Below are positions 50,316-62,900 of a stretch of 64,000 nucleotides of DNA, in pieces. The DNA comes from Dipetalonema caudispina (taxonomy: Eukaryota; Nematoda; Chromadorea; Rhabditida; Onchocercidae): assembly GCA_013365325.1 (NCBI GenBank), contig JABVXV010000289.1, positions 1 through 64,000 of the forward strand, in the 5' to 3' direction. Under the pieces are notes generated by a model. That model had not been told where the DNA came from and did no database searches. It was given only the letters and a program-made list of their open reading frames with translations. The position numbers and the translations under genes are program-made. How positions within the stretch are numbered: the stretch's first letter is position 1; each line of letters begins with the position of its first letter.

Positions 50316-52195
50316 TCATAGACCAGCAATCCATGCTTGTATGGCACCAATCTCACAAAATTTGTCACCACCATCTTCATTCTCATCTTTTACAAAACAC
50401 TCAATGAAATTCAAGCGTGGTGATGATAAGTCATCCCAACGAAAACTTTTACCTGAAAAATGAAGAATTTTTCGTGAAAATAAATCCTTAAAATTTTCAG
50501 AAACTTCCAGAATTAGGGTTTTAAGTTTTTTAGACCTTTGATTGAGTCATCAGGATTTCAAATCCGGTTTTCAATTTTCATAAAAGCACCATATTTCATG
50601 TAATAAATCAGAAAGCAAAAACATACCCGTACTAGTTAAAGTTTTCTTTTTTGCTATCCCATCAGTGGAATCTAAAGCTGCTTCACGTGTTCCATTGATG
50701 TAGCCAAATTCCCGTTCCAGCGCAGTTCGCACGGCCTTTAACAATTGATTGTACAAGACTCAGTTTCATAATTTTTTTCAGAAACTAGTCGTGGTACATT
50801 CAGAACTATCCGGAGGAAATACCTCATTAATTCTTAAAAACTCTGAGAGACAATCGGATGCTATGTCAAAAAAGATGCGTTCAACAGCTGTCAAAACCGC
50901 AATGAAAAATAAAGTGATATTGAATGGTTCACTAGAAATAAATTTCAAAAATCTATCTCAAAAAGTTTCAAAAAAAGACTTCAAGAACCAATACTTGTGA
51001 ACTTTTAGCCAAAGGACAGTTCTGCTTGTTGCATGCCACAAGTATCGGAATTTTCATCCCTGACTCATACAGAACGTCATAGAGGAATGCTGCAACGTCG
51101 CGAGATCTCTTGCTAAACGTTGAACTGTCGATAACAAAAATAATACCTTTCAAGCTATTTCGATTCTAAAATAATAGCATTTAGCAAACATCTTGCATAA
51201 CATCGGATTTTAAATTCAAAAGTCTAATAAAGTCTTTAATAAACCTCTAACTTATTAGACAATAGCTTTGTTTTTTCATCTCACTGAAGAATGAGATGTC
51301 AGAACAAATCCAGTAAACTATATTTATTGGTTATACATTCCCAAAAAAATTTCCTCTATTGGTATACCAACACACTGTAGAAAGTCGTAGGAGCTAAACA
51401 TAGGAACAAGTGAAACTAATGTACTGAATTACGATTACAATGTTTCTACTCTATTCAAAACTTACCTTCTGCAAGTAATTCCCAAAAAGTTGCTTTCGAA
51501 GTCTTTCAGATCCAGGAAAGTCAACTAAAGTAACCAATCTATCATTTGCTATTGAAACGCCTTCACATCGATTTTCTTTTAAGGATGTATAAGTTTCCGG
51601 ACTGTAATCTGAAAAGTATACAAACGTTATTTTTGAGAACGAGTATTCTTCTTTTTTGAGACTATTTCAGTTTTTTCAAAGCTTAAAATTTTATGAATGA
51701 AGAAATACAATAATATAGTTGCTTTCGTGGTGGAAACTGAATAAGAACTCGAACTTGTAATATAATTAAAGAGTCAATGATGATTTCTGCGTTGAAGGAT
51801 TTCGTCAAAAATGACTTTGTAAACTAGTGAACTTGCCGGTAATGATGCAATCGCATTTTATATTTTCTTCAGCGCACAATTGGAAAATAGGGTAATAGGA
51901 AAAATCGAAAACCTGACCAATAAATAAGAGCTATATTGAACAACGGTATTCGAAATCATCTTTCAATGCTACAGGAATGAAAATAACACTTACTTGGATT
52001 AATTAGCTTCGAAAATAACATAGTTTTCCCGGAGTCACATAATCCTACGATAAGAACTGTATTACCACGGGTAAGCCTTCTCTTTAGGACATATGCAAGT
52101 ACCGAAATAAGTACCACTACAAAAGCAATCCAAATTCTAATCGTTATACCAAATCGATTGTAATCCATTGATTCATTTCGAACCTGATCCTCCAT
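50316..52195 (-). CDS. SRPRB: Signal recognition particle receptor, beta subunit
   Basis: Membrane-anchored Ras-like GTPase that tethers the SRP receptor alpha subunit to the ER for co-translational targeting. Five exons, 51994-52195, 51466-51608, 50995-51165, 50627-50735 and 50316-50452, join to 253 residues. One membrane segment lies at about 18-37, followed by KRRL. The P-loop GLCDSGKT is at 51-58, DFPG at 97-100, GIIFVIDSSTFSKRSRDVAA near 122-141, NKQN at 161-164, and the C-terminus ends QAWIAGL. Size and order match human SRPRB. Three motifs differ from human: PGH is PGS, NKQD is NKQN, and the SAK-equivalent is FVK. The start is the first ATG after a TTTTTTTGCAG acceptor. The acceptor before 50735 was chosen by spacing to the human protein. 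Confidence 0.95.
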
Positions 52196-52196
52196 T

Positions 52197-52198
52197 CT
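52197..52198 (-). promoter_or_regulatory. Likely spliced-leader acceptor of SRPRB
   Basis: TTTCTTTTTTTGCAG on the minus strand ends one base before the ATG. A near-zero 5' UTR behind such an acceptor is typical of nematode trans-splicing. Inferred from sequence only. Confidence 0.65.
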
Positions 52199-53198
52199 GC
52201 AAAAAAAGAAACTAGTTAAAGCGTTATAACAAAATTTCTATCATAATGTTTTCGTTGATAAAACTATATCTGATTCAGGACAGCATATTATCAAGTGGAC
52301 TTTCATAAAATTATTTCAAAGATTGAATTCAAGCCCCGGAAGATAATCAAAAAACTGTTGATCACGCACCAGTTATGAAGCAAAAAATGAACATATAAAT
52401 AAAGTATGACAAGAAAACCAGTTGCTGAGATGCGAAAATAAATGCAATGGAATCTTTATAACAATATATGTACAACGAATGTAATTTTATAATAATAAGC
52501 AAAACGTGATGAGCGATAAACAATGAAAATATTAATCCTCAACAACAATAACTGGTTAATCAGCACATTTCCCGATAATAGCATGCTAAATATATTTTCA
52601 TCTTCCAAAGTGAGTTTTGACTAATGCTGGCTGTTAAATTCTTTATTATTCGGGTTAAATAGCTTCAAGAAATTAATCGACCGTAAACGGTTAACTAAAG
52701 ACTGTCAAAGAAAAATGAAAAATTCAATCAACACGAGTTTGAAATTTCTTGTGCTGAGAGAAATGGATAAATGCATTTATAATCATACGATTTCTCCCAG
52801 AATAGGAAAAAGATCACTTTTCGAGAAATCTTTCCCCTTCAACTTTTATTTTGAATTTCATTTGTTCATTAGTTTTCTCAGATTTGTGTATATTTATATG
52901 TATGTTTTGTGAAGTTTTTTTTTTTTGAAATTCTAAATATATAGATTTCTAGAAGAATAGAAAACTGTGAATTTTTGCCAGCATGGGTTTCTGAACTAGA
53001 AAATTAATTCAAAAATCAGAAAATGAAAACAAATCTACTATAAAGCACCACGAAAAAATTTAATAAATAAATATATATATATATATATATGCATGTTTAC
53101 ATCCTGAATTTTACATAACCAAATTTTGTACGAACACAGCGACGAATCAAGCTGTTCGTGATAAAAAAGAAGCTACTTAAAATTATAATAAATTTCGT
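52199..53198. other. Intergenic DNA between SRPRB and bL33m
   Basis: AT-rich, with a (TA)n run at 53070-53090. It should contain the SRPRB promoter and the bL33m 3' UTR. No gene is visible; the open frame at 52715-52912 (plus) lacks coding character. Confidence 0.6.
53070..53090. repeat. (TA)n dinucleotide repeat
   Basis: About ten uninterrupted TA units. Confidence 0.95.
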
Positions 53199-54499
53199 TC
53201 ACACCAAATTAAAACGTCGCTTTACACTCTCTGGCAATGTTGCTTTTCCTTTCACTTTCTGCTTTTCTTCGAACAGTACGTCGCGTCCAACTGGAAAGAA
53301 AACACACTATCAAAATTCAGAGTTAGAAAAAGTAAATAAAACCAATCAATGAAAAAGAAGCAAAATAATGTAGAAATTTCATCAAAATGCATCCACACAA
53401 TAAAAACTACTCCATATCAACTAGCTTAAGTATAATTATTTAGTAGTAAATTTTGAAGTTCTTTACTGGCGATCGAAATAAACACGCAATAAATCAGGTT
53501 ATCCGTGTTTACAGGTACAGAAAAAAAATATTTAGAACATATACCGTAGCGTATGCGGAAGGGCCAAATTAAACCCAGACTGGTATTTAAAACAATAAGT
53601 AGCATTTCCTATGGAAAATTATTCCATAATAAATAAATACTTTAAAAGTGCTAAATTAAACTATGACATTTTCCTGTCAGCCAAAAAGCTTTTATTTTTC
53701 TCTTTCTTTCTTCAACCGTTACTGCGTCTATCCTTCGATAAGACTTTTCTGACTTGCATTTGAGTCCCTTCATCAATAAAAGAATCGGTGTTCTTTTTTT
53801 TTTCAGGTACATATGCTAAATAAGCTGATCGTAACTTTGGCTTCTCCTTATTGAACCAATTATAAATTTAAAATTTTATGAATGCACACAACTTAAGGCA
53901 GGTGAGTAAACTTGCTCAACTGAATATGCTCAATTACTTTATAAGACAGTAAAAAATATTCATAAAAATTAGTTACTTGCAGGATCATAGAATATTCCAC
54001 GGAATTTATCCGCTGTTCGTTCACGTATCCATATACGCGTAGAACCAGATATAACACTGGCCAACTGTACTATTACATATCTGGAAATTTAAATTGCAGA
54101 AGGGAACGAGTGAATTTTTAAAAGCAAAAAATAGTGAAAAAAGTAGGCAACTTTCTGCAAGTAGTAACCGTTCGTTACCTCTTTTTTTTTTTTGGAGAGG
54201 ATTTCGAAAGTGTAGTAATACTACCAAAAGTTCAAGAGGTCAATAATGGAATTATTTGACGATTATATTTCGAGTTCTTTTCACTGCATCATGATTATAC
54301 AGTACTGAATAACAATCGAAACGTATAATTAAACGATGTATATCGTTAACGTCAGGTTACGAATTAATTGATTACTTAACGAATGAAAATATTGCGTAAC
54401 ATTACGTCGCATATTACGTGACTCTTAAAATATTAATCGAGATCTCGAATTTTTTGATAATTTTTACCAAAATTTCGCTTACTTCGATTTCGGAGGCAT
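53199..54499 (-). CDS. MRPL33: Mitochondrial ribosomal protein bL33m
   Basis: Small zinc-ribbon-family protein of the mitochondrial large ribosomal subunit. Three exons, 54483-54499 (17 bases), 53977-54080 and 53199-53290, join in phase to 70 residues. It starts MPPKSKYVIVQLASV, matching the KSKNILVRMVS start of the mammalian protein, and contains IFYDPAIGRDVLFEEKQKV, matching YDPVVKQRVLFVEKKK. The zinc-binding cysteines of some bacterial L33 proteins are absent, as in mammalian MRPL33. The tail (KGKATLPESVKRRFNLV) extends past the human end by about ten residues. No open frame over 60 residues marks this gene; it was recovered by splicing short exons. The first exon holds only five full codons. 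Confidence 0.88.
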
Positions 54500-55431
54500 T
54501 TTTAACAGACAATAAGAAATCCACCGTAATGGAGAGAGAGAGATACTGAACCGGAATAACGTCTTTTGCAGCTCAGGAAAGCAGTCGAAATGAAAACTTT
54601 AGTCCCAGCATAATGAATTTCCTCAAAATAGATGAGAACCGGTATGGATTAGATTATTCAGGATTTATTTTGAATTCTGGCTAACTCAATATTTTATTTA
54701 TGTCATTCGACAGTTCTTCTTAGCTAACCTTCCTGTTACACTGAATATTAATTATGGTTTAATTATTTCCATTTAACTGTTTAATTTTCCACCGTATTAT
54801 TTTATTTGCATGAACAGCGGATAGTTTAAGAAAAATATTGATTGATTTCAACCATAAATATTTTCGGAAATTGAAATTAAGCCATATCCGGCGGACAATT
54901 ATGTCATTGCACTGTACTAAATAATTAGTTAAAATTTATTGTATTATAAAGTTTTTGTTTCATTTGAAATCTTTATCAACATTTATCACTCATCATTATT
55001 GAATGCAAAATAATGAACGGATAAACAAAACTATTAAATAAAACAATGTCGAAGATAATAAGACAGGCAATAAATAATAGTTCAATAATAAATTTGTTGC
55101 ATAAGCAATGAAATAAATCGTTTCCTGAAGATAAGATATCATTCAATTTGGCAAGTAAACACTTTCGACAGAATCAAACGATATCAGATCATTCCAAATT
55201 TTTCACGTACGTATTATTCAATTCACAGATTTCATAAAATACTTTACGTTTTGATCAAATTTACTTTTTACTGCAATTATTTGAGAGAGAGAAAAAAAAA
55301 AAGATAATCGACAAGTTCAGTTTGAATGTATAAATGAATGATGTGGGCAAAAAAAAAAAAAAAAAATGGTAATTTATAAAGGTGCAACTGATCCTCATAT
55401 TAAAACTTGGCTATATTGTTAACTGTGTAGA
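54500..55431. other. Intergenic DNA between bL33m and TOGARAM genes
   Basis: AT-rich. It includes a short GA repeat near 54533-54543, another near 55284 and an A run near 55350-55366. It should carry the bL33m promoter and the TOGARAM 3' UTR. No gene is seen. Confidence 0.65.
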
Positions 55432-56919
55432 TCAAGAAATTAATTCCTGTAACGTTTTTTTCTGGCTTGGGCTTATGCGAAATGTGGACAAGTCTAGAAG
55501 TGTCTTAATGCTAAGACATCGTGCTATTGTTACAGCATAATGGCGAATAGCATCCCGAACTTCTGGATCACTACAGCTTCGAGGTGGTGTTTTTAGCAAT
55601 TCCCAAAGAACCGGAAGACCTGCTGCTTCCACCTGTCGTGGCTTGATCGAATATATCGATTCTATCAATTCTATAAAATCAAAAGTATATACTTCTTTCA
55701 TTCAATTATGAAAGTTAACCAATGTATTATGCTCAGAATATTTTAAATAATTGCACCAAGATGATAAACAATCTTTGATAACAGCTTAGAAACTGAATAG
55801 TGTGATGAAAATTCATAAGTTCGTAGGATTAAAAAAAGGTGATGAATTAGTATGTCTTGTTTTTCACTCATATTTAGTTCTTTCAAAGAAATACACATCT
55901 TTTGAAAATTATCGAAGTAATTTACATACTTGAATTTATTTAGAAATGAAATACTTACTGCTAAGAGTATGCAACATAAATGGTTTTTGCTTTACATTAG
56001 CTTGCTTTGTTGCAGCTGCAAATGGTGCAAGAAGAGCCACATTTTCTGTAACAGACAGAATATACAAAACGAATTTGAGTATTAAAAGCTAAAATTCTCG
56101 AAAATTTTTAAATCGTTGCTATCGATAATTCGAAGCTTGAAAAATAATAAACTTTCTCTGTAAATTTCAGGGTAAAATAGTTAGGTAAAAATCTTGACAT
56201 ATCATTTCCATCTGAAAATTTCTCGCAGGCAGCAAGTAAAAATTAGTAATTTTAAAAAGTTTCAAAAAGTTGCTACCAATATATTTTATGATTTCTTCAA
56301 AGCACAATTTCGCATGCTGTCGATGACCTTCACTACGACTAGCCAAATGTGACATTAATGAATTGATTAGTTGATATAGCACTGCTTTCAACGATGTTCC
56401 ATTTGAAAAATGTCTAAATCATATCTTTTTTCCTTTACACCAAATGAAAATATAAGAATAAAAGTAAAAATGAAATTGTGGATGAAAAGGAATGATTTGA
56501 TGATAAATCTTTTTTTTTTTTGGATTGATTTGCGATGCTATTTGTGCTAGAAATATTTGCGCTTCATTATACTTCAAATCTTACATCTTTTCTTGATGTA
56601 AGCAAACTTGCTTAAATTTTATTTTAAATGATTCATATTACCTGAATATATATCCCATGCATGTTTTGATCTGGCCAATAATGAAAATGGTAACAATGTT
56701 ACTTACGGTGAAAGTGTTGGAAGAATGGTGATAAGTGTTTCCATAGCTTCAACTGATACTTTAAAATTGATATCTGATGTGCGGCCAACAAATGCTCCCA
56801 AAACTTTTGTATCCGATATTGCTGCTCGATCATTCCTCATTACTAATTCCGAGAATTCTTTTAAACCTTTCATTCGTCGTTCCCATCTTGAAATACATGT
56901 GATAACTTTGTCCAAATTA
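55432..56919 (-). other. che-12: TOG4 domain of the crescerin orthologue
   Basis: Exons 56707-56919, 56277-56413, 55959-56045 and 55432-55670 encode WERRMKGLKEFSELVMR, INFKVSVEAMETLITILP, RQHAKLCFEEIIKYI and DPEVRDAIRHYAVTIARCLS. These are TOG-type HEAT helices running to the C-terminus. Confidence 0.8.
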
Positions 56920-59900
56920 CTTTATCAGTAGCATATCAAGATGGATTCAACGTGGCTTGTGCTAGTTTGGAAAGCGCAAACAATATTTAGGGTACTGTCA
57001 CGTTTTCACGTCTTTTCTCTAATTCATATTGGTACTTTCCTTTCACTTTATAAGGCCCTTCATTTTATTGCATATAAAATCTGTATTCCATATTGACCTT
57101 TCTACACTGAACGGTTATTCTAAAGATCATAGTCATTTTTTTTTTCACGTATATCTAAATAGTGATTTAAGAAAAATATTGAAATTTTTTTTTCTTTTAA
57201 AACTTACTCGCTAGCAATAAGATTGTTTCGAATTTCCAACAAATCTTGTTGTATGCCTTGTGACATCGGTGCCTCACGTCCATTACTACCAGATCGTCGC
57301 ATACTACCACTTCTACTAATTGATCCTAGCGATAATGATGATGAACCAAGATTACTTTCTTCCAAACCCTGTAAGAACGAAAATTATTAAAAGCAATGAG
57401 GAACAAAAATTAACTATTACTTAGATAGTAAGGTAGAAATCAGTCAATTTCTTTTTTTTTTTTTTTTTTTATCAAAAGAAATTATATTCTCCTTGTAAAA
57501 TTAATCGTATCAGAGTAGAACAAAAGAAAAAATAAATAAAAAATAAATTATACTTACTCTTCTATTTATGGCTTCCAGCACTTCACGTAAGTTTTGTCGT
57601 TCACTTTCATTTAGACTTTTACGTACCGCATCATCAAATAAATCATTGTTCTATAAAAATGAAAATTAGGAACGTTTAATTGGATAAATTATCAATCTGT
57701 TTAGTTATTATTGCTATTCTATTTTTCCTATCATAATTATTATTACAATCTACTATCAATATTATCATTACTAGCATCATTCTTCTAATCCAACCATCTT
57801 CAGAGTTTTTATTCCCTTCTGAATCCTCCATTATTGCAGAATTACTTTTACTATCACTGAAGCATCCTTCAGGAAGAAGAAAATATTTAATTTATGGTAA
57901 TTTGACGTAAGTAGGTAAGTCTGCCAGCCTGATATAAATCACTTCTTCATGCATTTTCAACATTATGTATTTTTGAACTCAAATTGTAATATCTATTTTA
58001 CCGGGAAAAACTAATTTTCTCAACTTGCAAATTTTTGATTCGGAATTTTGACGATCTATAAAATATATTTGTTACCTGACTAAGCAGTCTTATTCCATAT
58101 TTTCCGGTCTGTCGTACTGTAACATTTGCATCCCTGGCAAATAGTAGCAAAGACGTGACGAAACGTGGAAATTCAATGCAACTAACAACATTTATAGGAC
58201 CTACACGTTCCACCAATTTTATTAGTAAATTTGCACAGCAAGCTCGAATCGTATTGCTTTTGCTTCTGAAGAAATTTAGAAATGATTAGATAACGATACG
58301 ATACTGTTGCATCATTTCATGAAGTTTTCGAAGAGTTTCTGATAATTTTCTTGCCCTCTAATCGATAGCTGCAGAAATTTCGATGTAATTTTATGACAGT
58401 TAATGAAATGAATTCCTTAATATGTGCATACACTAACGGTTATGTTGCAAAATAAAGTGAATAAAAATGAGAAAAAAAAGTGAAGGAAGAGAATTATGTT
58501 AGATGTGAAATTATTCAAGTTAAAATTGTGAAAAAATTTAATTATCTAAAATAATCTATTGATAGATTTCAATCGTTTTAATAAAAAACGTTATTATCTG
58601 CAGTATAATTGTATTACAACATGTAAAGATTTGATCATCGTATCATCATATCAATGTTAAAGCTTCATGTATGTTGGAATCTTATTGTGTTTATAATCAT
58701 CAATCTTTATCATTTTCATTTTTGAAATTCCTCGTTTATTGCTAAACTTTAACATATATGTTTATGATTAGATGGATCTATTTAGGCTAATTATTAAAAA
58801 TGATTTACTTAGCTCCAGCAGTAACCAATGCATTCAGAGAACGTCCGGGTGAAACATATTTGATCATTTTTTCTAGCGCAACTGTCGCATCATCACGAAT
58901 AAATGCATTACTTACATCACCGGCTTTTTGCATCAATACTGAACATACCTGAAATTAATTATATTTAAAAGTGAGTAAGAATAATATACCAAGTGTTATC
59001 ATTTAAAAGATCCTTGTGTCATTAATCATATCGGTTGCAATTTCATAAATCTGTGCAGATAAGTTACAGTCTGACATATTGCACTGAATTATTGCATATT
59101 TAATTACAAGTTGCTAACTTATTCTTGTAAGTAATATCAAGAGAAAATTCGTGGAATCATAAATTTATTCTTGAGAAATTTGATACTCTGAAGAATAGTT
59201 GCAGAAATTTGTAGAATATCATAGTACTATAAAGAATGCTTAGTAACATTTCATTAATGGTTGTTATTTTTTAAATCGAAATAAAATTAAATGAAATCCT
59301 ATTGGCATTACTAAAGTATTCAATAACTTTTATGTCAATGAAATCTTTTTAAATTATATATTAATTCATGAAAAAAGAGGAACAATACTTTTTCAACATC
59401 CGAATCCATAATTGTTTTAAGATTTTCAAATAAAGTTCCAAAAGAGGAAATTGCTGTTCGAGAAACTGTTGAGCGTAAATTTTTACATTCATTTAATAAT
59501 TTCAAAACAATCGGATGAATATTTCCAGCAAGTACACCTGGTGATATTTCAGCTAAAGTAACAATCACTTCGATAGCATAGAGTTTTCCATTCCTTGAAA
59601 AATCAAACAAACTAAATTATACATTTTGCTGTGTATAAAATTATAGATTCTTGACAAAATTTTCATAGAAATCAAGAATTTAACAAGAAATAAATAAGAT
59701 ATAAATAATCTTATATATGAAAATTTTCATTACATTCTTTTGTGCATCTTACTTCATCAAAATATTGATAAAAATATTAAAATATTACAACAAAAAAGTA
59801 CCAATCTTCAACATCCAATTTCTGCAATGCATCATTAAGCGAAGATTCAGGATTTTTTAACAGTGCTTCAACATCAGGAACACATTTTCCACGTCTTGAT

Positions 59901-62900
59901 ATACTTGTTATTGATGATGAATTTGATGTGATGCTTCTCATCGATGAAGCAGACTTCAGTTTTACTGGTACGTTACTCTTCCTATTTATTTTAGGCGATG
60001 CTTGAGCATGCTACAATCAGTGAAATGAGAAATTGTGCAAGAATGATTAGATTATAGGTATGAGTTAAGTAAGGCACGTAAATGTGATGAGCCTAGTAAG
60101 TAACGGCAAAGATTGGAAAAGTCTTCCTTACAATTTAAGTCTAATTCTTCCCAGAGGCTTTTATAGTTTAAACTTTTTGAAATAGGGCTATTATTTTACT
60201 CACAAAGTTATGCAAACTACTATTAATATTACCTACAAGTGCATGGGAAAATGAATTTTAACTCACTTCACTTAATTTTACGTTCTTTCTTGTTTTTCCT
60301 TCTCTTAGATTTCATTAAAATTCAATGAAAAAGAGTGAAAAAAATTTGAAATCACCTGTGGAATAGCAGTAGTTTTTGACGTAGAAGCTAAATTTTGATG
60401 GCTGAAGCTTTTTCGTACCAACGGTAAGGGGAAGCGAGTAGGTATTGCCGGTTCAGATGATGGTGCATAACCTGAAATAATGAGCAAAGTATTGCTTCAT
60501 TAGATTCGTATTAAAGTATTTATGTAGGGTTAATCGAGATTTTCTTTAGGATAGCATGCAAATTAATGAAATATCACGCTTGAAATAATAAATGTTCAAT
60601 TCTAATTTTGATAGTGAATTATGTAGCGATAAATGGAAAACAATAAAAAAAACTTTATTCTATTAATAAAAATATAATTTCAGAACATTGTTGATCATTT
60701 AATAGTTCTATGATTCATATCAACAATCATATCACAGTTATATAAATTTAATTTTACTTTTTTTTTCAATTACATTCGTAAACGTTGACATTTACCAATA
60801 AATATTTAATTTACTTTTTAAAAGTGAAATTTAAAATGAAACATACCATCGTAATAATTCCCCGATTTTGATGGTTTAATGGGTAAATCATCTGGATTTG
60901 TAACTTTTTTACACTGTGAAATATTGTTTGATAAGAATTTTCCATCGGAATTGTAAGATTTCGTTTTAGCAAACCTAAATATCTTACTTAATTTCCTCAC
61001 ATGTAAATTGCATTTGCTCATTTTAAATAAATTTAGAAAAAAAAAAATTAATTATAATCATAATAAGGGATTTCATTGTATTGGGGAAAAAAAAGAAACA
61101 ATCCTTGATCATTTCGAATTATGTATTACATATTCCTATTGTCTATCATTTCTATCTTTCTGGAACTTTTATTCAGCTGATCGATTCAATTTCGTATATT
61201 TTATAGAAGTATACGACAGTGTAAAATCTCATGTTACACTCTCTTTATTTTTACTTTATAAATCACACTTAGGCTCATTTGTAATGGTAAAACTTTTCCC
61301 ATTCCTTAGAATAGTGCTTAATCCGGATAAAAGCTCTCAGTGATATATAATTCGGTCAAAGTTTACAATTGTGGAATGAAACAAAATATGAATGAACTTG
61401 CAACTTTTTTTTTTTTTTTTTAAATATATATAAGACAAACCCATTTCCGATAAAATTTTCCGCACTAGGCTCCTTTTCGATAGCATACCTAGCATTTACT
61501 GTATTGCTCATATTTTTATGAATGATATTGCTATCGTTGTTTGTTGTCTGATGCAAATTACTATTTATTTGTAATTTTTCTAATTGTATTCGATCCACTG
61601 AATGTGCCACTGAATGTGAAAGCTGTAAATATTTCACATCAATTTAAAAACTTATTTAATTCCTTAACGGAAATTGATTGATATTGTTAATTCACATGTT
61701 GTAACATTGAGAGTGGCTGTGATAATCTACGGATCGTAAATATATCGCTATTTAAGATTTTAAGATTAAACAGCAACAGATACTAATTTCAACACAATTT
61801 GAAATGATTGATTTCAACAAAATCAAAGCTCAAATAGCTAAAGAGTATATTTCTTTTTTCCATACCAAAGCAATTAATTAATCAACGAAATTTGTAATTT
61901 TCTTGAATTATGAAATTTTTTTGAAAAATTAAAAAAAATACCGGATCATCGTCGCAATATTTTTTATGCATATCATTTCCTGAACATACAATTTTATTAC
62001 AAGAGAATTCCCGTCAAGACATCAACTCTGCTTTCCGTAAAGTTTTTTCACATCTTTTTTTGAAAAAATTTTAAAGCGAAAGCAAAAATTTATTTTTAAT
62101 AAAATAAGCAAACTATATGAGAAGAAGTTTCCCAATACATTCATTTCTAACAACTAATAAATTGCTTAAAATGACAAATTAACTAACCATTAAATTTATA
62201 ACGATAACAATCATCAGAACATGGCCTTTCAATCATTGCTTTTTCCTGAAAACTGAGCAAACAAATCATTAATATATTTGAAATTGCATTTAAACATACT
62301 AACAATATTTATCAATTAATAGAAATGAAACAATTTTTAAAAGAATTTTACTTTTTATCAATTTAATTTAGAAATCATAGTATACAATAATACAGTAAGT
62401 AAAGTAAATTTAACTTTTTATTTTTCCAATAACATAATGTTTGGGTAAAGTTGAAGTACATTTTGAATTAAAATTTGGAAAAAAAATTATTTTGTTCAGG
62501 ATTTACAAGACTTAGGATGCTAAGATATGAATTAATCAAAAAAAATTTTCCATTTGAAATGAAAAATGATACTCAAAAATGTTTGTTACTTCAGTTTAGT
62601 TTGAAAAACTTACCGTATCATTTTGAGGTATGTTTGCATTTTCGGATTTTCCTAAGAACTCATTGAAATTTTCTTTCCAAGGAATTTCATCATCATCAAC
62701 ATTTGGCTGAGTGCTTTCTGCTAATGCATTTTTCGAAACCGGAACTGAGGAATTTGGAAGCTTTTGTATCGAATTAACTGATGGCCATTTTGTTCTACAA
62801 TTAAAAATTCATACTTAACTAATCTCAATAATGTGTTTATATTTAAATTTAATTATTTAAAATTAATCATTTTATTATTTTGATGAAAAAATAAATAATG

